64,000 nucleotides of DNA from Acinetobacter lwoffii (lineage in GTDB: Bacteria; Pseudomonadota; Gammaproteobacteria; Pseudomonadales; Moraxellaceae): the NCBI RefSeq assembly GCF_019343495.1, contig NZ_CP072549.1, positions 2,728,001 through 2,792,000 of the forward strand, in the 5' to 3' direction. Positions within the stretch are counted from its first letter, which is position 1; every line of letters begins with the position of its first letter. The notes beneath the pieces were generated by a model. The model ran no database searches, had not been told where the DNA came from, and saw nothing but the letters and a program-made list of their open reading frames with translations. Both the position numbers and the translations under genes were made by a program. This document shows positions 50,598-60,482 of the stretch, piece by piece.

Positions 50598-51020
50598 ATG
50601 AGCCTGTTTTTACTGTTTCTATCTGCCTTTGGTGCAGCGACCTTACTGCCTTTACAGTCTGAAGCTGTGCTACTGGGGCTTTTAGTGCAGGGTGAGCAGA
50701 GTGAGGTACTGTTAATTGCGGTGGCCAGTTTGGGGAATATACTGGGTTCTTGTGTGAACTGGTATCTGGGACTCAAGATTGAGCATTATAAAAATAAAAA
50801 GTGGTTTCCGGTTTCAGCAGATAAGATGCTCAAGGCGCAAAAGACCTATCAGAAATATGGTTACTGGTCTTTACTGCTGAGCTGGGTGCCTATCATTGGT
50901 GATCCGATTACCCTGATTGCGGGACTATTAAAAGAAAACCTCGTCCGTTTTCTGCTGATGGTCAGCATCGCTAAAATTGGACGTTATCTGTTTGTCTATG
51001 CGGCCTTTGCCATGTTCTAA
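50598..51020 (+). CDS. YqaA family (DedA/SNARE-associated-like) membrane protein
   Basis: This 140-residue integral membrane protein matches the YqaA group, distantly related to DedA. It shows SAFGAATLLPLQSEAVL, SLGNILGSCVNWYLG, YQKYGYWSLLLSWVPIIGDPITLIAGLLKENLVRF and IAKIGRYLFVY. The G-x-PI-x-GD-P motif is typical. DedA relatives are linked to lipid carrier transport and membrane homeostasis. YqaA itself has no established function. It is translated just after the 96-residue membrane protein. Confidence 0.88.
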   Translation: MSLFLLFLSAFGAATLLPLQSEAVLLGLLVQGEQSEVLLIAVASLGNILGSCVNWYLGLKIEHYKNKKWFPVSADKMLKAQKTYQKYGYWSLLLSWVPIIGDPITLIAGLLKENLVRFLLMVSIAKIGRYLFVYAAFAMF

Positions 51021-51146
51021 ACTTGAAAATAATTTTCCTGATCCAGTCTTGGATATTATTTCAGAGCGAAATCATTCTTTAAATTCGCTTATTGGGTGAA
51101 GATGCTTTTGTTTTAAACAAAGATGCTTTAGAATACTCGCTCCCTT

Positions 51147-51189
51147 ACCTGCAGGTCGTTTTGTAATGGTGCAAACGAGCCGAACAGGT
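51147..51189 (+). promoter_or_regulatory. Structured rpmI leader, possible L20 control element
   Basis: ACCTG at 51147-51151 can pair with CAGGT at 51185-51189, enclosing an inner stem TCGTTT/AAACGA (51156-51161 and 51173-51178). It lies 18 bp upstream of rpmI. In Escherichia coli ribosomal protein L20 represses its own operon by binding leader structures. That this hairpin does the same is inferred only from its position. Confidence 0.4.
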
Positions 51190-51206
51190 GTTCAAAAGAG
51201 GTTGTT

Positions 51207-51401
51207 ATGCCTAAGATGAAAACTCGCCGTGGTGCAGCTAAACGCTTTAAAGCGACTGCTAACGGTTTTAAGCGTAAACAAGCGTTCAAACGCCACATTT
51301 TGACCAAAAAATCTGCTAAGCGTATTCGTCAATTGCGCGGCTGTGTAATGGTTCACGTAAGTGACGTTGCTTCAGTTCGTCGTATGTGCCCGTACATCTA
51401 A
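51207..51401 (+). CDS. rpmI: Ribosomal protein bL35
   Basis: This 64-residue, strongly basic protein of the large subunit has the family sequence [15 protein letters not shown] followed by [18 protein letters not shown]. The length is standard. AGAGG lies 7 bp before the ATG. rplT follows 11 bp after the stop. The gene is about 3 kb away from infC, to which it is usually joined. Confidence 0.98.
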   Translation: MPKMKTRRGAAKRFKATANGFKRKQAFKRHILTKKSAKRIRQLRGCVMVHVSDVASVRRMCPYI

Positions 51402-51412
51402 GGAGATTATAA

Positions 51413-51772
51413 ATGGCTCGTGTAAAACGTGGTGTACAGGCTCATCGCCGTCACAAAAAAATTCTTGCTCGCGCTAAAGGTTACTATGGTGCTCGTTCAC
51501 GCGTTTACCGCGTAGCGTTCCAAGCGGTAATCAAAGCTGGTCAATATGCTTACCGTGACCGTCGTCAAAAGAAACGTCAATTCCGCGCTTTGTGGATTGC
51601 ACGTATCAACGCTGGTGCTCGTCAAAATGGTTTGTCATACAGCCGTATGATTGCTGGCTTGAAAAAAGCTCAAGTGATTATCGACCGTCGCGTACTTGCT
51701 GACATCGCTATGCATGACGCAGTTGCGTTTGCTGCTTTAGCTTCTAAAGCTAAAGATGCATTGGCTGCATAA
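51413..51772 (+). CDS. rplT: Ribosomal protein bL20
   Basis: This 119-residue basic 23S rRNA-binding protein is needed early in 50S assembly and is known in Escherichia coli as the translational repressor of its own operon. Characteristic segments are [32 protein letters not shown] and [23 protein letters not shown]. The Shine-Dalgarno sequence is AAGGAG. A terminator follows directly. Confidence 0.98.
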   Translation: MARVKRGVQAHRRHKKILARAKGYYGARSRVYRVAFQAVIKAGQYAYRDRRQKKRQFRALWIARINAGARQNGLSYSRMIAGLKKAQVIIDRRVLADIAMHDAVAFAALASKAKDALAA

Positions 51773-51786
51773 GTCTTTATGACTTG

Positions 51787-51813
51787 AAAAGACCGCTTTT
51801 AGCGGTCTTTTTT
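51787..51813 (+). terminator. Terminator after rplT
   Basis: AAAAGACCGC and GCGGTCTTTT form a perfect stem with a TTTTA loop, and more T residues follow. Confidence 0.92.
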
Positions 51814-51923
51814 ATGCTTAAATAAAAGTAGTCATTTTAAATATTATTTAAAAATCAATATTGTAAATCCTATATTTTTTAGTCATTGTTAAATTACATA
51901 ATCAAAAATAAGGCTTAAAAATA

Positions 51924-52406
51924 ATGATTCGACTTGCCACCCAACACGATGTCCTGCCGATTGCCCAAGTGCACGTACAAAGCTGGCGTGAAAGCTATAA
52001 AAACATCATCAAACAAGAAATTTTAGATGCATTGTGTGTAGAACAAAGAGCCGCCTTGTAGCGTTCTGTGCTTGAACAGGAAAATCGACAGGTATTTGTC
52101 TATGAAGAAAATGCTCAGGTGCTCGGATTTGCTGCCTTTAATTTTCCAGTGGATGCACCAATTAGTGAATTGAGAGCACTTTATTTGCTTCAAAATATTC
52201 AAGGTCGCGGCATTGGACGTGATTTGGTTCAATTGGGTCTGGGTTTAAGTCGAGAAAAATCCTACCAGTATATGCAGTGCAGCGTATTGAACCTGAATTC
52301 CAGTCGTTATTTTTATGAAAAGACCGGCGCCTATTTTGTCAGTGAAGGAGATGCCAGCGATCTGGGCGAGAATCTTAAAGACTTATGTTATCAGTGGGAC
52401 ATTTAA
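51924..52406 (+). pseudogene. GNAT acetyltransferase interrupted by one amber codon
   Basis: A single frame from ATG 51924 to the stop at 52406 encodes a typical GNAT protein of about 160 residues, except for an in-frame TAG at 52059-52061 (codon 46). Before the stop the protein reads MIRLATQHDVLPIAQVHVQSW, the family N-terminus. After it come FVYEENAQVLGFAAF and the acetyl-CoA site LYLLQNIQGRGIGRDLVQLGL, ending with SSRYFYEKTGAYF. Relatives commonly have Trp at this point, so TGG changed to TAG is the likely event. No frameshift is present. It may be a recent pseudogene or a sequencing error. The distal part could only be translated from GTG 52068. Confidence 0.85.
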
Positions 52407-52755
52407 TTTTTGAATACTCTGGCCCAGCTGGCTCAACGTAGAAAAATCTAAAACCTGGGAAAAGACGATAGAAAATAAATCAGCCCTTAGAAATGTATGG
52501 CTGATTTATCTTTTTATCTCAATATCTCCACCGGTCAATTAAGAGAGCATTTCCGGCCGATCAGCAAATGACAGCTTCGGCTCATTCAAATAATGCTGAA
52601 ATTTTAAGACAGATACTCAGTCGTGATTCCATCATCTGATGGATGATGAAAACCATCACAAAATCGTCAGCATTATTTCAAGTTGATGCCTGCTCATGAA
52701 TATCAAAATATCCATTGAATTCTGCCCGTGATGTTCAAGCTTTTCTGGCAAAATG
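52407..52755. other. Intergenic region with terminator and a long inverted repeat
   Basis: The first part holds a terminator (52475-52515). The second part contains an 11-bp perfect inverted repeat, AAATAATGCTG at 52588-52598 and CAGCATTATTT at 52668-52678, enclosing an inner hairpin ATCATC/GATGAT near 52631-52647. No gene is visible. Confidence 0.55.
52475..52515 (+). terminator. Terminator after the interrupted GNAT gene
   Basis: ATAAATCAGCC and GGCTGATTTAT form a perfect 11-bp stem, followed by CTTTTTAT. Confidence 0.85.
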
Positions 52756-53781
52756 TTAAAGGCCGAAATAGTAGCCAATCAGACAGATAATCACAGTGAT
52801 CACAATTAAGGTCAGCACATTTGCAGATGAACTGGATTTGCCTGGGTCCTGAGGTTTTTCTGCTTTAGAAATTTTTGGTGAGCGGTCTTCGGTACTCATA
52901 CCGACAAATGGGTCAGGTGCAACTTTTGGTGTTAGCTGTGCAGTTTTATAGTGATTGGCGACTTTGCTGATGAATTTAGCACTTAAATCATCAATTTTTT
53001 GCGAAAAATGTCGCAGGTTAAGTTGCTGCTCCGGGCTGAGTACTTCGCCATCTGCACGATAGGGATGCTGGATTTTCGTTTGAATAAAGTCATTTAAGGC
53101 GTCTAGGCGGTACAAAGTCTGGTGAGCATAATCCGCTGAATAGTCAGTGGGAATTAAGGCCAAATGACTTTCGCTATCGGCTTGAATGGCAGGCATGGTG
53201 CCGTAATAAGGCAAATTGGTATATGCAGGTTCGGTAAAATCTTGGGCAAGGCTACTTTCAAACAGTTCATGATCGGTATAGGCCTGAATATCATCCCAGT
53301 TTGGGGCTTCCAGATCGACATCAATGCGCTTGGCCAGTTTAGGATTCAGCTCATAACACCAGAATGTTTCATGGCGTAAAGGAGATTGCTGTGATTTAGG
53401 CGCTTCGTAATCATTGTCTGCGCTGTACCATTCAGGGAGTTCTTTGCCAATGATCCAGGCGGTTTTGGCTTTGGCACCATGACTGACAATAAAATGTGCC
53501 AGTGGCAGTAGCTCGACATTGGCATTCGGATTTTTTTCATCAACCAGTAAATCAGAGCGATGCAAGCTAAGGCGACGCACGCCTTGTTTTTTCAGGCCTT
53601 CCAGCCAGATCTGAAAATGCTGAGCCAGCAGGTGTTGTGACATCAGATCCCGAAAGGCAAACTGATGCTGATTAAAAATGGAATGTTGAATCCAACGATT
53701 GAAACTCAGGTCTTGAGTCAAATACTCATTGCCGTAAGTGACGAGGGTTAGTTGCTGTTTCCAAATTTGATCGAGTGCCAT
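52756..53781 (-). CDS. Hypothetical tail-anchored protein, 341 residues
   Basis: This is a large soluble domain without a signal peptide (residues 1-290), rich in Trp, Tyr and His. A Pro/Ser/Lys-rich linker (about 291-320) leads to a single C-terminal membrane helix (NVLTLIVITVIICLIGYYFGL). This layout indicates a cytoplasmic protein anchored in the inner membrane by its tail. I do not recognise the family or any catalytic motif. It stands alone between the GNAT remnant and the divergent pheS. Confidence 0.75.
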   Translation of the reverse strand: MALDQIWKQQLTLVTYGNEYLTQDLSFNRWIQHSIFNQHQFAFRDLMSQHLLAQHFQIWLEGLKKQGVRRLSLHRSDLLVDEKNPNANVELLPLAHFIVSHGAKAKTAWIIGKELPEWYSADNDYEAPKSQQSPLRHETFWCYELNPKLAKRIDVDLEAPNWDDIQAYTDHELFESSLAQDFTEPAYTNLPYYGTMPAIQADSESHLALIPTDYSADYAHQTLYRLDALNDFIQTKIQHPYRADGEVLSPEQQLNLRHFSQKIDDLSAKFISKVANHYKTAQLTPKVAPDPFVGMSTEDRSPKISKAEKPQDPGKSSSSANVLTLIVITVIICLIGYYFGL

Positions 53782-53919
53782 AGTGATTTGATCTGATTGA
53801 TATTGTGTTTATCTTATACTTTTTATATTTAATCATGCCAATCTAATTTTCCTTAAAACGCATCTTCATCAAAGTGTCTAAAAACTGTTAGAATGTGGGG
53901 TTTTTAAAATATTTTTTAA

Positions 53920-54921
<1,002 letters not shown>

Positions 54922-54931
54922 AACTTTTTAA

Positions 54932-54960
54932 TCCTCTCCCTGAGATTGGGTGAGGGGAAA
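54932..54960. repeat. REP-like palindrome after pheS
   Basis: CCTCTCCCT is followed by GGGTGAGGGG, an imperfect inverted repeat related to those at 21588 and 41002. Confidence 0.5.
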
Positions 54961-54983
54961 ATAGATTATTTTTAGATTTTAAA

Positions 54984-55079
54984 AATCTCCCCTAAATCCC
55001 CTGAGTGAGTTTTAAAGCACTGCTTTTAAAACTCACGCAAGAAAGGGGGAACTGTTGAAATTAATAGTTTGGGGAGATT
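54984..55079. repeat. Compound palindromic repeat between pheS and pheT
   Basis: Outer arms AATCTCCCC (54984-54992) and GGGGAGATT (55071-55079) frame an inner stem, GTGAGTTTTAAA (55005-55016) with TTTAAAACTCAC (55025-55036). The layout matches the unit at 20353-20430. It ends 14 bp before the pheT start, within what should be a pheST transcript, and could influence RNA processing or the ratio of the subunits. Confidence 0.75.
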
Positions 55080-55093
55080 AAGGAAATGAATGT

Positions 55094-57475
55094 ATGAAAA
55101 TTAGCGAAAATTGGCTACGCACATGGGTTAACCCAGCCATCGATAGCGAAAAACTTTCTGATCAACTGACCATGTTGGGTCTGGAAGTCGATGAACTTGC
55201 GCCTGCAGCTAAACCCTTTACTGGTGTAGTGGTGGGGGAAGTCCTGACAGTAGAACAGCATCCGGATGCTGACCGTTTACGTGTGACCACTGTCAATATC
55301 GGTTCTGGTGAGCCTCTACAAATTGTATGTGGTGCGCCAAACGTACGTGCCGGCATGAAAGCGCCAGTTGCGATCATTGGTGCAGTACTGCCAGGTGATT
55401 TCAAAATCAAAAAAGGCAAGCTACGTGGTATCGAGTCACAAGGCATGCTGTGCGGCGCTTCAGAAATCGATCTGGAAGATAAAATCGACGGTCTTTTAGA
55501 GCTGCCTGCAGATGCACCAGTAGGTATGAACATTCGTGAATATCTGGATCTTGATGACAATGTGATTGACATCAGCATTACGCCTAACCGTGGGGACTGC
55601 TTCAGTATTCGCGGGATCGCGCGTGAAATTGGTGTGATCAACCAATTGCCAGTGACTGCCCCTGAAATTAAAGAAGTAGCTGCGACTATTAGCGACGAAA
55701 AGAAAGTCGTTGTGTCGACTGAAGGCTGCCCACGTTACTTGGGTCGTGTCATCAAGAACGTCAATACCAAGGCTGTGACTCCTGTATGGATGGAGCGTGC
55801 ATTGGCGCGTTCAGGTATCCGTCAGCACAGCATTCTGGTCGATATTACCAACTATGTATTAATCGAGCTTGGTCAACCGCTACACGCATTTGATGGCGGT
55901 AAAGTTCAAGGTGCGGTACATGTACGTCAAGCGACGGAAGCTGAAAAGTTAGTTTTGCTCAATGAACAAGAAGTTGAACTCAACGAAAAAGTGATGGTGA
56001 TTGCAGATGATGAAAAAGCATTAGCCATTGCCGGTATTATGGGCGGCTTGTCTTCAGCAGTCAGCGATGCAACCACTGAAATTTTCCTGGAATCTGCATT
56101 CTTCGCGCCACTGCATATTGCGGGTCGTGCACGTAGCTTTGGCTTGCATACCGATGCTTCTCAGCGTTATGAACGTGGTGTCGATTTTGAATTGCCATTG
56201 ATCGCTATGCACCGCGCATCACAATTGATTGCTGAACTTGCGGGCGGTGAGTTCGGACCAATTACAGTTGCCGAAAATGCGGCTCTATTGCCAACACGTG
56301 ACGCAATTGAATTGAATCAAGCCCAAGTCGATCAACTGCTAGGTTATAGTGTTGACTCAGCGTTCATTACTGATGCTTTAACCCGTTTAGGTTGTGAAGT
56401 TACAGTAAAAGCAGAAGGTGAGTGGTCTGTAGTGCCGCCATCACATCGTTATGACATGGTGATCTATCAAGATTTGATTGAAGAAGTGGCACGTATTCAC
56501 GGTTATGACAATATTCAAATCAGTCTGCCTGTGATTGATGTGAAATTGGCGAAATACCAAGATCAATTTGAGTTGGGCCAACTCCGTCAAACTGCCGTAA
56601 CTTTAGGTTACCAAGAAGCGATCAGCTTTAGCTTCTCAGACCTAAAACTTGAAAAGCAACTTAATTCCAGTGTGAATCCATTAGCATTAGCTAATCCAAT
56701 TTCAAGTGATTTGGCAGTGATGCGTTCAACCTTGCTATCTAGCCTGATTCCTTGTGTTCAGTACAATGTCAACCGCCAGCAAAGCCGTGTACGTTTCTTT
56801 GAGCTCGGTCTGCGTTTCGACTATCAAGAAGCCAGCAGCATCCATGATTTAAAACAGATTCCAACTTTTGCATTGATTGCGACTGGTTTACGTCATGCTG
56901 AGTCTTGGCATGGTAAGGCACAGCCAATGGACTTCTTTGACTTTAAGGGTGATGTAGAAGAAATTCTGGCTGCTGGTCGTGTCAAAGTAGAATATGTGCG
57001 TTCAGAGCGTAGCTGGTTGCATCCAGGACAATCCGCAGAAATTCTCGTGAATGGTCAATCAATTGGTTACTTGGGGCGTTTACATCCCTCACTTGAAGAC
57101 GAACTTGATCTGGCAACCACATGGGTAGCAGAATTGGATCAAGCGGCTGTTTTGCAAACTTATGTATCTAATTTTACAGAATTATCACGTTTTCCATCGG
57201 TTCGACGTGATATTGCGCTTTTAATTAATGATAAGATTAATGTTAGCGAAATTCAGGGACTTATCGAAAAAACAGGCGGAGAGCTTTTAGACTCAACTTG
57301 GTTGTTCGATGTGTACACTGGACAAGGAGTAGAAGAAGGGAAACGCTCACTGGCATTTGCACTTCTCTGGCAGCATCCAAGCCGTACACTGGAAGATGCT
57401 GAAATTAAATCAGGTATGGATAATATCCTTCAAGTGTTAGAAAACACTTACCAAGCGACATTGAGGGCTTCATGA
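55094..57475 (+). CDS. pheT: Phenylalanine-tRNA ligase beta subunit
   Basis: This 793-residue beta subunit has an N-terminal tRNA-binding EMAP-like domain ([25 protein letters not shown]), B3/B4 editing domain ([23 protein letters not shown]), B5 domain, catalytic-like core and a C-terminal ferredoxin-fold anticodon-binding domain ([20 protein letters not shown]). The full set of domains is present. It overlaps ihfA by 4 bp (ATGA), the normal arrangement in gammaproteobacteria. Confidence 0.98.
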   Translation: MKISENWLRTWVNPAIDSEKLSDQLTMLGLEVDELAPAAKPFTGVVVGEVLTVEQHPDADRLRVTTVNIGSGEPLQIVCGAPNVRAGMKAPVAIIGAVLPGDFKIKKGKLRGIESQGMLCGASEIDLEDKIDGLLELPADAPVGMNIREYLDLDDNVIDISITPNRGDCFSIRGIAREIGVINQLPVTAPEIKEVAATISDEKKVVVSTEGCPRYLGRVIKNVNTKAVTPVWMERALARSGIRQHSILVDITNYVLIELGQPLHAFDGGKVQGAVHVRQATEAEKLVLLNEQEVELNEKVMVIADDEKALAIAGIMGGLSSAVSDATTEIFLESAFFAPLHIAGRARSFGLHTDASQRYERGVDFELPLIAMHRASQLIAELAGGEFGPITVAENAALLPTRDAIELNQAQVDQLLGYSVDSAFITDALTRLGCEVTVKAEGEWSVVPPSHRYDMVIYQDLIEEVARIHGYDNIQISLPVIDVKLAKYQDQFELGQLRQTAVTLGYQEAISFSFSDLKLEKQLNSSVNPLALANPISSDLAVMRSTLLSSLIPCVQYNVNRQQSRVRFFELGLRFDYQEASSIHDLKQIPTFALIATGLRHAESWHGKAQPMDFFDFKGDVEEILAAGRVKVEYVRSERSWLHPGQSAEILVNGQSIGYLGRLHPSLEDELDLATTWVAELDQAAVLQTYVSNFTELSRFPSVRRDIALLINDKINVSEIQGLIEKTGGELLDSTWLFDVYTGQGVEEGKRSLAFALLWQHPSRTLEDAEIKSGMDNILQVLENTYQATLRAS

Positions 57476-57768
57476 CAGCACTAACTAAAGCAGAAATGGC
57501 TGATCATTTAAGTGAGCTCACGAGTTTAAACCGTCGTGAAGCAAAACAAATGGTTGAGTTGTTCTTCGATGAGATTAGCCAGGCGCTCATCTCAGGCGAG
57601 CAAGTAAAACTTTCGGGTTTTGGTAATTTCGAGTTGCGTGATAAGCGTCAACGTCCGGGCCGTAACCCGAAAACGGGTGAAGAGATTCCGATTTCTGCAC
57701 GCCGCGTGGTCACCTTCCGTGCCGGACAGAAGTTCCGTCAACGTGTTGGAAATGAGCAGGTCAACTGA
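57472..57768 (+). CDS. ihfA: Integration host factor alpha subunit
   Basis: This 98-residue HU-family DNA-bending protein pairs with IhfB. Characteristic features are the N-terminal TKAEMADHL, helix [17 protein letters not shown] and the beta-arm signature [26 protein letters not shown] with the intercalating proline. It is translated by overlap with the pheT stop. It functions in transcription, recombination and replication of many loci. A terminator follows. Confidence 0.98.
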   Translation: MTALTKAEMADHLSELTSLNRREAKQMVELFFDEISQALISGEQVKLSGFGNFELRDKRQRPGRNPKTGEEIPISARRVVTFRAGQKFRQRVGNEQVN

Positions 57769-57825
57769 TCTGCTCTGCTTTTTTAAAACTGGAATCTAAT
57801 ATTTTTAAATTTCAGTATTTAAAAT

Positions 57826-57856
57826 AAAAAAAGAGAGCCAAAGGCTCTCTTTTTTT
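57826..57856. terminator. Bidirectional terminator after ihfA
   Basis: AAAAAAAGAGAGCC and GGCTCTCTTTTTTT form a long perfect stem with a 3-nt loop. It can also terminate the convergent lipoprotein gene. Confidence 0.93.
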
Positions 57857-57876
57857 GTACTGAATAATCTAAAAGA

Positions 57877-58164
57877 TTATTGAGCAGCAGCTTCAGAAGC
57901 AGCAGTAGCAGTAGCAGCAGCATCAGTAGCAACTGCAGCAGCAGCGTCAGCTTGAGCAGCAGCAGCAGTTTCAGAAGCAGCAACTTCAGAAGTAGCTTCT
58001 ACAGCAGCAGCATCAGCAGCAGCTTCAGCTTCAGAAGCAGCTTCTACAGCTTCAGAAGCTGCTTGGTTAGCGTCAGTAGCAGCTTCGTCAGCTTTTTTAG
58101 CACAACCAACGAAAGCTAGAGTAGTAGCAACTGCAGCAGCAATAGCGATTTTTTTGAATAACAT
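57877..58164 (-). CDS. Alanine-rich small lipoprotein
   Basis: This 95-residue protein has a signal peptide with a likely lipidated Cys at 21 (LAFVGCAKK). The mature part is more than half Ala, with regularly spaced Ser, Thr, Glu and Asp (SEAVEAASEAEAAADAAA). Such a composition predicts one long amphipathic or coiled-coil helix standing off the membrane, loosely like Lpp. It lacks a C-terminal Lys for peptidoglycan attachment. The DNA is a run of GCA/GCT-type triplets as a result. It has its own promoter region. No family is recognised. Confidence 0.8.
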   Translation of the reverse strand: MLFKKIAIAAAVATTLAFVGCAKKADEAATDANQAASEAVEAASEAEAAADAAAVEATSEVAASETAAAAQADAAAAVATDAAATATAASEAAAQ

Positions 58165-58527
58165 GGCATCACTCTCTAAAAATTGAGATTAAAAAAAACC
58201 AAAGTTAGTCTGTTAAGTGCTTTTATTGTTCCTAATTGTGTTAGGGACTAACAACGCAGGAGCAGTCTAACTGGTCTGCAAATATGCTATCACTGCGCAT
58301 TTTTAATTGCTACTGGCAATGATCAAAAAAGTACGGAAAAACGATAAAAAATAAGAAGTTTTTAACAGAAAATAACAATGGAATGAAAGATTTAGATTGG
58401 AGAAAGGCTTGTTAAACACTTAAAAGTTATACAATTTTTAATCTGAATATTTTATTAATCAAAAACTTAAAAATAAGTTTACATAAATCAGGCTCGATTG
58501 TTTCATTCTGTAATTTATGTCAACCTA
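58165..58527. other. AT-rich intergenic region upstream of the Ala-rich lipoprotein
   Basis: About 360 bp contain no visible gene. A 6-bp palindrome TGTTAG/CTAACA lies at 58239-58253, upstream of the lipoprotein start. The promoter of the lipoprotein gene should be here. Confidence 0.5.
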
Positions 58528-58556
58528 AAAAAGGCCACCGCTTAGGTGACCTTTCA
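58528..58556 (-). terminator. Terminator after rho
   Basis: On the minus strand AAAGGTCACC pairs with GGTGGCCTTT (one mismatch) and runs into T residues. It lies 10 bp beyond the rho stop codon. Confidence 0.8.
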
Positions 58557-58565
58557 TTTGAAATT

Positions 58566-59834
58566 TTAATTTGAAGCTTTGCGTTTCATCTGATCAAAGA
58601 AATCATCATTGGTCTTGGTTTCTTTCATACGATCTAGTAAGAATTCCATTGCCGCCAATTCGTCTTGAGTATGCAGCAGCTTACGCAGAATCCAGACTTT
58701 ACGCAGATTATCTTCTGACATCAGGCGTTCTTCACGACGAGTACCAGATTTCTTGATGTTCATTGCAGGGAACACGCGTTTTTCAGCAATACGACGATCA
58801 AGGGTAATTTCCTGGTTACCTGTACCTTTGAATTCTTCGTAAATCACTTCATCCATTTTACTACCGGTTTCAATCAGGGCAGTAGAAATGATGGTCAGTG
58901 AACCACCTTCTTCGATATTACGTGCAGCACCAAAGAAACGTTTAGGACGTTCTAAGGCATGCGCATCTACACCACCGGTTAATACCTTGCCTGATGAAGG
59001 AATCACGGTGTTATAGGCACGCGCCAAACGGGTAATCGAGTCAAGCAAAATCACCACATCTTTCTTGTGTTCAACCAGACGTTTTGCTTTTTCAATTACC
59101 ATTTCAGCAACTTGAACGTGACGTGCAGGAGATTCATCAAAGGTAGAAGCCACGACTTCACCACGAACCGTACGTTCCATTTCGGTCACTTCTTCTGGAC
59201 GTTCATCAATCAGGAGAACGATCAGAATAACTTCAGGATTATTGCGAACGATGGACTGTGCAATGCTTTGCAGCAGCATGGTTTTACCCGCTTTCGGCGG
59301 AGCCACAATAATTGAACGCTGGCCTTTACCAATCGGGGCCACCAAGTCGATCACACGGGTGGTTAAATCTTCAGTGGTACCATTGCCTAACTCCATCACC
59401 AACTGTTCAGTCGGGAATAATGGCGTCAGGTTTTCAAACAGAATCTTGTTACGTGAATTTTCAGGTGTGTCGTAGTTAATTTGATTGACTTTAAGTAAAG
59501 CAAAATAACGTTCGCCTTCTTTCGGCGGGCGAATGGTGCCAGTAATGGTGTCGCCAGTACGGAGGTTAAAACGACGAATTTGAGAAGGGCTGACATAGAT
59601 ATCGTCAGGACCTGCTAAATAAGAACCTGCGGCTGAGCGTAAAAAGCCAAAACCATCTGACAAAATTTCTAGAACGCCATCACCAAAAATCTCTTCGCCA
59701 TTCATTGCATGACGTTTTAAGATGGCAAAAATAATGTCTTGCTTACGGTTACGAGCCATACCTTCGAGGCCCATAAACTCGGCAATCTTGATGAGTTCGC
59801 CAATCGGTTTTTTCTTGAGTTCGGTTAAATTCAT
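58566..59834 (-). CDS. rho: Transcription termination factor Rho
   Basis: Rho is a hexameric RNA helicase that ends transcription. The 422-residue sequence has the N-terminal helical and OB-fold RNA-binding domains ([41 protein letters not shown]), Walker [13 protein letters not shown], Walker B region [17 protein letters not shown], the Q-loop/R-loop [20 protein letters not shown] and the [11 protein letters not shown] segment. The length is typical. A consensus promoter lies about 230 bp upstream, leaving a long leader, as in Escherichia coli, where Rho controls its own synthesis. Confidence 0.98.
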   Translation of the reverse strand: MNLTELKKKPIGELIKIAEFMGLEGMARNRKQDIIFAILKRHAMNGEEIFGDGVLEILSDGFGFLRSAAGSYLAGPDDIYVSPSQIRRFNLRTGDTITGTIRPPKEGERYFALLKVNQINYDTPENSRNKILFENLTPLFPTEQLVMELGNGTTEDLTTRVIDLVAPIGKGQRSIIVAPPKAGKTMLLQSIAQSIVRNNPEVILIVLLIDERPEEVTEMERTVRGEVVASTFDESPARHVQVAEMVIEKAKRLVEHKKDVVILLDSITRLARAYNTVIPSSGKVLTGGVDAHALERPKRFFGAARNIEEGGSLTIISTALIETGSKMDEVIYEEFKGTGNQEITLDRRIAEKRVFPAMNIKKSGTRREERLMSEDNLRKVWILRKLLHTQDELAAMEFLLDRMKETKTNDDFFDQMKRKASN

Positions 59835-60067
59835 AGGTGGTCAGATAGAATCAAAGTTCTGAGGTACAGGTTAGAAAGGGAGTAACATTCGGCCGCATAC
59901 CAGCATTCAAACGAAAGCAATTGAATTTGCAAAAGAACAATTCAGAGATCTGTTTGAGTGTTTCAAAGAAAAATGTGGAAAACAATTTCTATTGCCGAGC
60001 GGCATCTTATGTAATGTGTCTTGTAAGAAATTGACAGGATTTAGGATCCTTTATCTCTTGAGTAGCG

Positions 60068-60096
60068 AATATAAGAGAAAATGCCAGGTTTGTCAA
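60068..60096 (-). promoter_or_regulatory. Sigma-70 promoter for rho
   Basis: On the minus strand, -35 TTGACA (60091-60096) and -10 TATATT (60068-60073) are separated by exactly 17 bp. It lies just after the trxA terminator and faces rho. The predicted 5' leader is about 225 nt long, room enough for Rho-dependent attenuation. Confidence 0.85.
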
Positions 60097-60108
60097 TTTA
60101 TAGCCGAA

Positions 60109-60139
60109 AAAAATACGCGAGCATGAGTCGCGTATTTTT
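60109..60139 (-). terminator. Terminator after trxA
   Basis: A perfect 12-bp stem, AAAAATACGCGA with TCGCGTATTTTT, has a 7-nt loop and lies 16 bp beyond the trxA stop. Confidence 0.93.
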
Positions 60140-60155
60140 ACTAAAAATGCTGTGC

Positions 60156-60482
60156 TTAGATATTGTCATCAATAAATGCAGTCAGTTTAGATTTTGGTGC
60201 AGCACCGACTTGAGTCGCAACAACTTCACCATTTTTGAACATCAACAAAGCCGGGATGTTACGGATGTTGAAATTCACAGCAGTTTGTTCGCAAGAAGTT
60301 ACGTCAACTTTCACGATTTTAACTTTACCTTGGTATTCATCAGCAAGCACTTCAAGTACAGGTGCAATTGCTTTACATGGTGCACACCAGCCTGCCCAAA
60401 AGTCCACCAGTACAGGAACGTCTGATTGAAGAACGTCTGCTTCGAAGTTTGCGTCAGTAGTGTTTACGATGTTGCCAGACAT
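60156..60482 (-). CDS. trxA: Thioredoxin 1 with a WCAPC active site
   Basis: Thioredoxin reduces protein disulphides using electrons from thioredoxin reductase. The 108-residue protein has the expected fold markers: VLVDFWAGWCAPCKAIAPVLEVLA, KVDVTSCEQTAVNFNIRNIPALLMFKNGE (cis-proline) and a C-terminal helix. The active site is Cys33-Ala-Pro-Cys36 rather than the standard Cys-Gly-Pro-Cys. The Gly to Ala change is found in some other thioredoxins and may shift redox potential or partner choice. An extra Cys sits in the central helix region. It is a single-gene transcript upstream of rho. Confidence 0.95.
   Translation of the reverse strand: MSGNIVNTTDANFEADVLQSDVPVLVDFWAGWCAPCKAIAPVLEVLADEYQGKVKIVKVDVTSCEQTAVNFNIRNIPALLMFKNGEVVATQVGAAPKSKLTAFIDDNI

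Noticed and set aside
57880..58119. Plus-strand serine-rich frame opposite the Ala-rich lipoprotein, and a possible microsatellite
   Set aside because: It is the mirror of the alanine codons. The triplets are not uniform, and the minus-strand gene has a signal peptide, start and terminator.
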